Source of the DNA: an uncultured Ectothiorhodospiraceae bacterium
Lineage (GTDB): Bacteria > Pseudomonadota > Gammaproteobacteria > S012-40
Direction: 5' to 3'
Assembly: GCA_945787715.1 (NCBI GenBank)
Contig: CALZJE010000028.1
Coordinates: 1 to 55,295, forward strand
Length of the DNA: 55,295 nt
The notes beneath the pieces were generated by a model that saw only the letters and a program-made list of their open reading frames with translations, was not told the DNA's origin and did no database searches. A program made the position numbers and the translations under genes. Below are positions 49,473 through 55,295 of this stretch, one piece after another. Position 1 is the stretch's first letter. Every line of letters begins with the position of its first letter.

Positions 49473-50870
49473 ATGAAGTTGAAACGTTACACCGCACCTG
49501 ATATCAGGCAAGCAATGACAAAAGTCCGGGATGAGCTTGGCCCAGACGCAGTTATTCTCTCAAATAGAAAAATTGACAATGGCATTGAGATTATTGCAGC
49601 TACGGACTATGACGATGCAATAGTCAATGGAACATCAATTCAGGAAAAGCCAAAACAATCAGAACTGGTTAAACCGGCAAACTCGAAAAAACTTGCTGAC
49701 CAACTCTCCAAAACGTTTGACATCGAAAGCAAAGAAGCAACTTGGAAGCAAGCGCTGGCGGATACTTATACGATGGAAAGTGAGCCAAGGGCTCAAGCAG
49801 AACAAAAACCAAAAAAAATCACAAAAAATACGAGTCAGGTTTCCAATGAATGGATAAACCGATTTAATTCTTCTGTAGAAGAAGATGTGCAGAGTAATCC
49901 TTCCCTACCAACATCGACTGTTCATCCCACAGACTCTGAGATTAAAAATGTACGAGATGAGCTTAGTAATCTTCGAGGTCTGCTTGAGACTCAGCTTTCT
50001 TCACTTGCTTGGGCAGATATTACTAAACGAAATCCACAAAAATCAAAAGTTTTAAAACATCTGCTTGAGTTAGGTTTAACACCTGAAATGAGCTATTCAC
50101 TACTTTCAAAAGTCGATAATAAACTGGATTTTGAATCGAGTTGGCGAAAGTGTCTGGCGTTGTTTGCGAGACAATTACCAGTGGTTGATGATGATGTTAT
50201 TAAGAAAGGTGGTATCTTCGCGCTGATTGGACCTACTGGTGTTGGTAAAACAACAACGATTGCCAAAATGGCTGCGCGTTATGCTTTATCACATGGTACA
50301 AAAGGTATAGCACTGGTTACTACTGATAATTATCGTATTGGCGCACAGGAACAACTAAGAACATACGGTAGGATTCTGGGTACTCCTGTAAAAGTAGCAA
50401 ACGATGCGGAGGAACTGCGTAAAATTCTGAAAAGTTTGTATGACAAGGATCTAGTTCTTATTGATACGGCAGGAATGAGTCAACGTGATATTCGATTAAC
50501 GGAACAATTCTCGATGTTAAGCGAAGGTTCAAATCTCATAAAAACTTTTCTTGTGATGTCAGCATCCTCTCAACAGAATGTATTGGAGGAGACAGTTCAA
50601 GCCTATAAAAAAGCCTTTCTTGATGGTTGTATTCTCACCAAATTGGATGAATCCATCGTATTAGGAGGTGCATTATCAACCATTGTTAAAAATCAAATCC
50701 CCATCGTTTATGAAAGTGATGGTCAAAGGGTGCCTGAAGATTTACACAAACCAGAGGCCGTAGAGCTGATTAAAAAAGCAGTGACAATGATGAATGACTC
50801 TCAAATAAAATTCGATGAAAGTGTTGTCGAGCTTGCATTTGGGGGGTTAGCCGCAAATGATCTCAGCTGA
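49473..50870 (+). CDS. flhF: Flagellar SRP-like GTPase FlhF
   Basis: The N-terminus MKLKRYTAPDIRQAMTKVRD is canonical. After a variable linker, the helical N domain and the GTPase domain follow: GPTGVGKTTT (Lys259), TTDNYRIGAQEQL, DTAGMSQRD and TKLDE. FlhF places the flagellum at the cell pole. ATG 49473 is preferred over TTG 49464 because AAAGG then lies at a suitable distance. It overlaps fleN by 14 bp. Confidence 0.95.
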   Translation: MKLKRYTAPDIRQAMTKVRDELGPDAVILSNRKIDNGIEIIAATDYDDAIVNGTSIQEKPKQSELVKPANSKKLADQLSKTFDIESKEATWKQALADTYTMESEPRAQAEQKPKKITKNTSQVSNEWINRFNSSVEEDVQSNPSLPTSTVHPTDSEIKNVRDELSNLRGLLETQLSSLAWADITKRNPQKSKVLKHLLELGLTPEMSYSLLSKVDNKLDFESSWRKCLALFARQLPVVDDDVIKKGGIFALIGPTGVGKTTTIAKMAARYALSHGTKGIALVTTDNYRIGAQEQLRTYGRILGTPVKVANDAEELRKILKSLYDKDLVLIDTAGMSQRDIRLTEQFSMLSEGSNLIKTFLVMSASSQQNVLEETVQAYKKAFLDGCILTKLDESIVLGGALSTIVKNQIPIVYESDGQRVPEDLHKPEAVELIKKAVTMMNDSQIKFDESVVELAFGGLAANDLS

Positions 50871-51744
50871 TATTCAATTTGACCAAGCATCGGGCCTTCG
50901 TGCATTAAAACGAACTAAACCAGTCAGAGTTATTGCGGTGACTGGTGGTAAGGGTGGCGTGGGCAAAACTAATGTATCCGTCAATCTTTCTATTGCCATG
51001 TCCGCATTAGGTAAAAAGGTTATGTTGCTAGATGCAGACCTTGGCATGGCTAACATTGATGTTTTACTTGGATTACATCCTAAGTACAATTTATCGCATG
51101 TTATTGAAGGTAATCGTACTTTAGAGGAAATCATGTTGCCAGGGCCAAGTGGGATTCAAGTAGTTCCTGCAGCTTCAGGTGCGCAGATGATGTCGCAGTT
51201 GAGTGAAGCGCAGCACATTGGATTGATACGTGCGTTTAGTGAATTAAAACATAATGTTGACGTATTAATGATTGACACTGCTGCAGGTGCAAGTGACAGC
51301 GTTGTGAGTTTTTGCAAAGCCGCACAAGAAGTGTTGGTCGTCGTATGCGATGAACCTGCATCCATAACTGATGCCTATGCACTCATTAAACTTCTGAGTC
51401 GTGATCACGGTATACAACGTTTTCATATTTTATCAAACATGACAAATAGCGTTCAAGAAGGGCGTCAACTCTTTGAAAAATTAGTTAAAGTAACAAACCG
51501 TTTTTTAGATATTACTCTAAATTATTACGGGGTTTTGCCGTTTGATGACTATCTTCGAAAAGCTGTTCAAAAACAAAAATCTGTGGTTGATGCATTTCCA
51601 CGAAGCCGATCAGCAATTGCGTTTAAGAATCTTGCGCAGAAAGCCGATAAGTGGCCGATGCCCTCTAACGCGAATGGGCATTTGGAATTTTTTGTCGAAA
51701 GATTAATACACGCTAGTCAATTAGACTTGGAGGCATCAATATGA
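50857..51744 (+). CDS. fleN: MinD-like flagellar number regulator FleN/FlhG
   Basis: Deviant Walker A GKGGVGKT (residues 31-38) and the switch region LLDADLGMANIDVLLGL identify a MinD/ParA-type ATPase; DTAAGASDSVVSF is the second switch. FleN (FlhG) limits flagellar number by antagonising FleQ and stimulating FlhF GTPase. Length 295, with a 20-residue lead before the ATPase. It overlaps fliA by ATGA. Confidence 0.95.
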   Translation: MISADIQFDQASGLRALKRTKPVRVIAVTGGKGGVGKTNVSVNLSIAMSALGKKVMLLDADLGMANIDVLLGLHPKYNLSHVIEGNRTLEEIMLPGPSGIQVVPAASGAQMMSQLSEAQHIGLIRAFSELKHNVDVLMIDTAAGASDSVVSFCKAAQEVLVVVCDEPASITDAYALIKLLSRDHGIQRFHILSNMTNSVQEGRQLFEKLVKVTNRFLDITLNYYGVLPFDDYLRKAVQKQKSVVDAFPRSRSAIAFKNLAQKADKWPMPSNANGHLEFFVERLIHASQLDLEASI

Positions 51745-52484
51745 ACGGAATCACAGCATATGCGGACGCTAAAGAACAAGAGCTCAAGCACAAAAATGAT
51801 AGTGCTGTTGTAGCAAAACATGCGCCCCTTGTTAAAAGAATTGCTTATCACTTAATTAGTCGACTCCCACCAAGCGTTCAACCCGATGATCTTATTCAAG
51901 CTGGAATGATTGGCTTACTTGAAGCTGCAAGAAATTATGACTCTACCCAAGGCGCCAGTTTTGAAACGTATGCGGGAATTCGGATTCGTGGTGCAATGCT
52001 TGATGAGATTCGACGGAGCGACTGGGCACCTCGATCAGTTCATAAAAAAGCAAGAATTGTCGCCGAGGCGGTTAGAACAATAGAAAATGAGACGGGTAGA
52101 GATGCTCGAGACCATGAAGTGGCAAAATGCCTCGATCTTAGCCTTGATGATTATCATCAGATGCTTCAATCTGCTAGTGCGTATCGAGTAATGAGTTTTG
52201 AAGATATTGGCCCGGGTGATGACTCCTATTCAGAAAGCTTTACTGATGAGCGCGGAACGCCTCTTGATGGATTACAAAAAGAGGATTTCAAAAAAAGTCT
52301 GGCCGATGCAATAGCCAGTTTACCCGAGCGGGAGCGATTGGTTATGGCCTTGTATTACACTGAAGAACTAAATTTACGCGAGATAGGCGAAGTGCTAGGT
52401 GTGAGTGAATCTCGTGTGTGTCAGATTCATAGTCAAGCGGTGATAAGACTTCAAGCGAGAATGTCAAATGTGACACTTTCATAA
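51741..52484 (+). CDS. fliA: Flagellar sigma factor FliA (sigma-28)
   Basis: Region 2 (VKRIAYHLISRLPPSVQPDD, LIQAGMIGLLEAARNYD), region 3 (RSDWAPRSVHKKAR) and region 4 (LPERERLVMALYYTEELNLR, GVSESRVCQIHSQA) are complete. FliA transcribes late flagellar and chemotaxis genes and is held by FlgM until the hook is finished. Length 247 is typical. Confidence 0.96.
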   Translation: MNGITAYADAKEQELKHKNDSAVVAKHAPLVKRIAYHLISRLPPSVQPDDLIQAGMIGLLEAARNYDSTQGASFETYAGIRIRGAMLDEIRRSDWAPRSVHKKARIVAEAVRTIENETGRDARDHEVAKCLDLSLDDYHQMLQSASAYRVMSFEDIGPGDDSYSESFTDERGTPLDGLQKEDFKKSLADAIASLPERERLVMALYYTEELNLREIGEVLGVSESRVCQIHSQAVIRLQARMSNVTLS

Positions 52485-52539
52485 TTGATAGTTGTTAAAT
52501 GGAATTAATAGATAGTTTACTTCGATTCTGGAGGTTACC

Positions 52540-52929
52540 TTGAAAAAAGATATGAAAATCCTTATTGTAGATGATTTTTCTACAATGCGTCGGATTATTA
52601 AAAATCTTCTGCGTGATTTGGGATTTACAAATACAACGGATGCTGATGATGGAAACACAGCGTTGCCGATGTTGCAATCGGGTAAGTTTGATTTTCTTGT
52701 TACTGATTGGAATATGCCGGGCATGTCAGGAATAGATCTTTTAAAGGCTGTTCGTGCTGATCCAAATTTAGCGCATTTGCCTGTGTTAATGGTCACCGCA
52801 GAACAAAAACGCGAGCAGATTGTTGAAGCAGCTCAAGCAGGAGTGAATGGGTATATTGTTAAACCATTTACGGCAATTACACTAAAAGAAAAAATTGACA
52901 AAATATTTGAGCGAATTGACGCAAATTAG
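52540..52929 (+). CDS. cheY: Chemotaxis response regulator CheY, TTG start
   Basis: Receiver domain of 129 residues with acidic pocket VDDF (Asp11, Asp12), phospho-acceptor Asp56 in VTDWNMPG, Thr86 in MVTAE and Lys108 in VKPF. CheY-P binds FliM to switch rotation. The start is TTG 52540, directly downstream of GGAGG; ATG 52552 is possible but has poorer spacing. It is 55 bp after fliA and 17 bp before cheZ. Confidence 0.95.
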   Translation: MKKDMKILIVDDFSTMRRIIKNLLRDLGFTNTTDADDGNTALPMLQSGKFDFLVTDWNMPGMSGIDLLKAVRADPNLAHLPVLMVTAEQKREQIVEAAQAGVNGYIVKPFTAITLKEKIDKIFERIDAN

Positions 52930-52946
52930 TAAGTGAGGTAATAGTC

Positions 52947-53708
52947 ATGACAGACAATGTGGAAGTTGATCAAGACAGCCTCGATCTTGCTAAGAAATTT
53001 GTTGAACAACTTGAGCAAGGCAATCAACAAGAGGCAGATAATTTGTTAACTGAGTTAACAAATTTGCGAGAAACTGAGTTGTTTCAGGAATTGGGAAAAC
53101 TTACCAGAGAATTTCATGAAGCAATAAATGGATTTAATTCTGATGACCGAATGTCAGCAATAGCACAAGATGACATTCCTGATGCCAGAGAACGCTTAAA
53201 ATACGTCATCGAAAAAACAGACGAAGCAGCGCATAAAACTTTAAATGCGATTGAGGAAGTTACACCAATCGTTGAGACCATAGAATCCCAGGTTTCTCAG
53301 CTAGGTGTTGAGTGGGAACGATTTTTAAAGAAAGAGATGAATCCCCAAGAGTTTCGAGATTTATCACAGAAAATTAAGGAATACTTTTTCTCTACTGAAG
53401 AAAACTTGAAAATTATTAAAACAAATGTGAATGATATTTTAATGGCTCAGGATTTTCAGGATATCACCGGACAAATTATAAAAAGGGTTATAACTCTGGT
53501 TGGCGAGGTAGAAAAAAATCTCGTTAATTTGGTTAAGTTGGGTGGTGGAGTGCCTACTTCAGAAAGCGAAGATGTAACTATTTCAAAGAAAGTTAAGACA
53601 AGTACGCCAGGCGAGCTTGAAGGACCTCAGATTCCCGGTATGGAGTCAGATGAAGCCGTTAGTAGTCAGAATGATGTCGATGAACTTCTGTCAAGTTTAG
53701 GTTTTTAA
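52947..53708 (+). CDS. cheZ: CheY-P phosphatase CheZ
   Basis: The long helical hairpin contains NDILMAQDFQDITGQIIKRV, giving the catalytic Gln171 and Asp169 equivalents. The C-terminal DVDELLSSLGF is the CheY-binding amphipathic helix. It removes the phosphate from CheY. Length 253. GAGG precedes the ATG. Confidence 0.95.
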   Translation: MTDNVEVDQDSLDLAKKFVEQLEQGNQQEADNLLTELTNLRETELFQELGKLTREFHEAINGFNSDDRMSAIAQDDIPDARERLKYVIEKTDEAAHKTLNAIEEVTPIVETIESQVSQLGVEWERFLKKEMNPQEFRDLSQKIKEYFFSTEENLKIIKTNVNDILMAQDFQDITGQIIKRVITLVGEVEKNLVNLVKLGGGVPTSESEDVTISKKVKTSTPGELEGPQIPGMESDEAVSSQNDVDELLSSLGF

Positions 53709-53718
53709 GGATAGCAAG

Positions 53719-55295
53719 ATGTCTTTTGAAGAAGATGAAGAAATAGTCCAGGACTTCCTTGTAGAAGCAGGGGAGATACTGGAACAGCTGGGTGAACAAC
53801 TCGTCTCTCTGGAGCAATCTCCCACTGATAATGATTTGCTAAATGCAGTTTTTCGAGGCTTTCATACCATAAAAGGTGGTGCTAGTTTTATCGCTTTAAC
53901 GGCTTTAGTTGAAGTTTGCCACGTTGCAGAAGATGTTTTTAATCAACTAAGGCAAGGCGAACGGGATGTTGACGCTCACTTGATGGATATTATTCTTCAA
54001 GTATTGGATGTTCTTAATGAGATGTTTGATTCTGTTCGAGCGGGAAGTAACCCGGAATCGGCGAGTCCTGAATTGCTTGAGGGTTTGCGATCTTTGTTGG
54101 TGGGGAAGGCGGCTCCCCCGCCTGAAGTTGTACCAGAGCCTTCGCCAGAATCAACCGCTCCTGAATCAGAAACTGTCGCTTCAAAGCAGCAACCTGAGCC
54201 TAATGGCGATACCCCCTCTTCGGCTAGCGATGACATTACCGATCAAGAATTTGAACAACTACTTGATGCACTCGATGGTCAAGAAAGTCAACCAGGCTCA
54301 ACGTCTGAACCAAGCGCAAAAAAAGAAATCGCTGAAACCCCCACTAGCAATTCCAGTGAAGATATATCAGAAAATGAGTTTGATGAATTACTCGATCAAC
54401 TTCACGGCGCAGGAAAGTCTCCAACCACAGCAAATCCGCTTGCTCAAGCAGCTGCAACGGCTACTGTTAGTTCGGATAGCGATGATATAACAGATAACGA
54501 ATTCGAAGCGCTACTGGATGATTTGCATGGTAAAGGTAAACATAGTACAGCTACCACGGAACCGTCACCATCAGCAGTTGTGCAAACAGCGCCAGAACCC
54601 GTGGCAGATAAACCGCCTGCTGTCGCTGAACCAACGCCTGCTGTCGCTGCACCAACGCCTGCCATATCGCCTAGCAAGGTTGAAAAACCTAAAGCAGCAA
54701 AAGAATCGCCAAGTAGTGCTCAAGGTGATACAACCGTACGTGTCGATACAAAACGGCTTGATGACATCATGAACATGGTTGGTGAGCTAGTATTGGTAAG
54801 AAATCGTATGGTTACATTGGAGGCAACACTCGGTAACGAAGAAGTGTCGCAGGCAACAAGTAATTTAGATTTAGTGACAGCCGATTTACAAACTGCAGTG
54901 ATGAAAACGAGGATGCAGCCAATCAAGAAAGTGTTTGGTCGCTTTCCTCGTGTTGTACGTGACCTAGCACGTAGTTTGAAAAAAGACGTTAACCTTGAGT
55001 TGGTTGGTGAGGAAACTGATTTAGATAAAAATTTGGTCGAAGCGTTGGCCGATCCATTAGTGCATTTAGTACGAAATGCAGTAGATCACGGCATAGAAAT
55101 GCCAGATGTGCGTGAGACGAATGGCAAAGTTCGTGAAGGTACTGTACTGCTTGCCGCAGAGCAAGAAGGTGATCATATTTTATTAACCATCAAAGACGAT
55201 GGTGGCGGGATGGATCCCAATAAATTGCGGCAAATCGCGGTAGATAAAGGTGTAATGGATAAAGACTCTGCTGCTCGTTTGGAAGATAAAGAAGC
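53719..55295 (+). CDS. cheA: Chemotaxis histidine kinase CheA (cut at right edge)
   Basis: The HPt domain (1-105) has the phosphorylated His49 in FHTIKGGASF. A 230-residue Pro/Ala/Ser/Glu-rich linker follows, with three repeats DDITDQEFEQLLDAL (171-185), EDISENEFDELLDQL (214-228) and DDITDNEFEALLDDL (256-270). No typical P2 domain is visible. Dimerisation (TTVRVDTKRLDDIMNMVGEL) and the start of the ATPase domain (LVHLVRNAVDHGIE, DDGGGMD) come next; the window ends at about residue 525, so the rest of the ATPase and the CheW-like domain are missing. CheA phosphorylates CheY and CheB. It is 10 bp after cheZ. Confidence 0.95.
   Translation, partial: MSFEEDEEIVQDFLVEAGEILEQLGEQLVSLEQSPTDNDLLNAVFRGFHTIKGGASFIALTALVEVCHVAEDVFNQLRQGERDVDAHLMDIILQVLDVLNEMFDSVRAGSNPESASPELLEGLRSLLVGKAAPPPEVVPEPSPESTAPESETVASKQQPEPNGDTPSSASDDITDQEFEQLLDALDGQESQPGSTSEPSAKKEIAETPTSNSSEDISENEFDELLDQLHGAGKSPTTANPLAQAAATATVSSDSDDITDNEFEALLDDLHGKGKHSTATTEPSPSAVVQTAPEPVADKPPAVAEPTPAVAAPTPAISPSKVEKPKAAKESPSSAQGDTTVRVDTKRLDDIMNMVGELVLVRNRMVTLEATLGNEEVSQATSNLDLVTADLQTAVMKTRMQPIKKVFGRFPRVVRDLARSLKKDVNLELVGEETDLDKNLVEALADPLVHLVRNAVDHGIEMPDVRETNGKVREGTVLLAAEQEGDHILLTIKDDGGGMDPNKLRQIAVDKGVMDKDSAARLEDKE

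Overview
The window looks like chromosomal DNA of a low-GC (about 40 %) motile gammaproteobacterium, probably marine. The evidence is the polar-type flagellar and chemotaxis order fliLMNOPQR-flhBA-flhF-fleN-fliA-cheYZA with a sigma-54-type promoter in front, plus gammaproteobacterial families such as the YeeN-type YebC protein, CheZ and the large RluA-like pseudouridine synthase. The genus cannot be fixed from sequence alone.

Layout. 1-8.5 kb is an accessory zone: the start of a DUF6502-type gene, a 20-repeat Sel1 protein, a relic of a REP-associated tyrosine transposase among strong hairpins, a secreted protein of different base composition lying between two ~210-bp direct repeats, an HTTM membrane protein whose upstream partner gene carries an in-frame TAG, and a beta-barrel remnant. 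8.8-22.6 kb is a surface block: an O-antigen ligase/Wzy/PglL-like enzyme followed by three very large exported proteins (PPC-like plus Calx-beta; FG-GAP plus cadherin-like with a membrane segment and lipobox buried inside a domain; a proline-rich-linker lipoprotein). 22.8-25.4 kb has a decayed glutathione peroxidase gene, an isoprenylcysteine methyltransferase-like protein, a secreted protein and a metallophosphoesterase. 25.5-29.7 kb is a minus-strand cassette of four envelope-related genes: membrane protein, lipoprotein, peptidoglycan-binding transglycosylase and class 3 lipase. Neither enzyme has a signal peptide. 30.3-34.1 kb is housekeeping (YeeN, cation efflux, pseudouridine synthase).

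34.7-38.5 kb is the most unusual locus. It encodes a MotB/ExbD-like protein with a conserved-position Asp in its membrane helix, about 600 residues of 26-residue helical repeats and an OmpA-like C-terminus, followed by a MotA/TolQ/ExbB-like channel partner. I read it as an uncharacterised ion-driven stator-like machine. 38.8-41.0 kb holds small genes and more relics. 41.4 kb to the end is the flagellar export, switch and chemotaxis operon, tightly packed with ATGA overlaps and running off the edge inside cheA. The CheA linker carries three motifs resembling the CheY-binding peptide of FliM.

Decay is frequent in the accessory parts (seven broken genes). Several imperfect inverted-repeat elements sit between genes.
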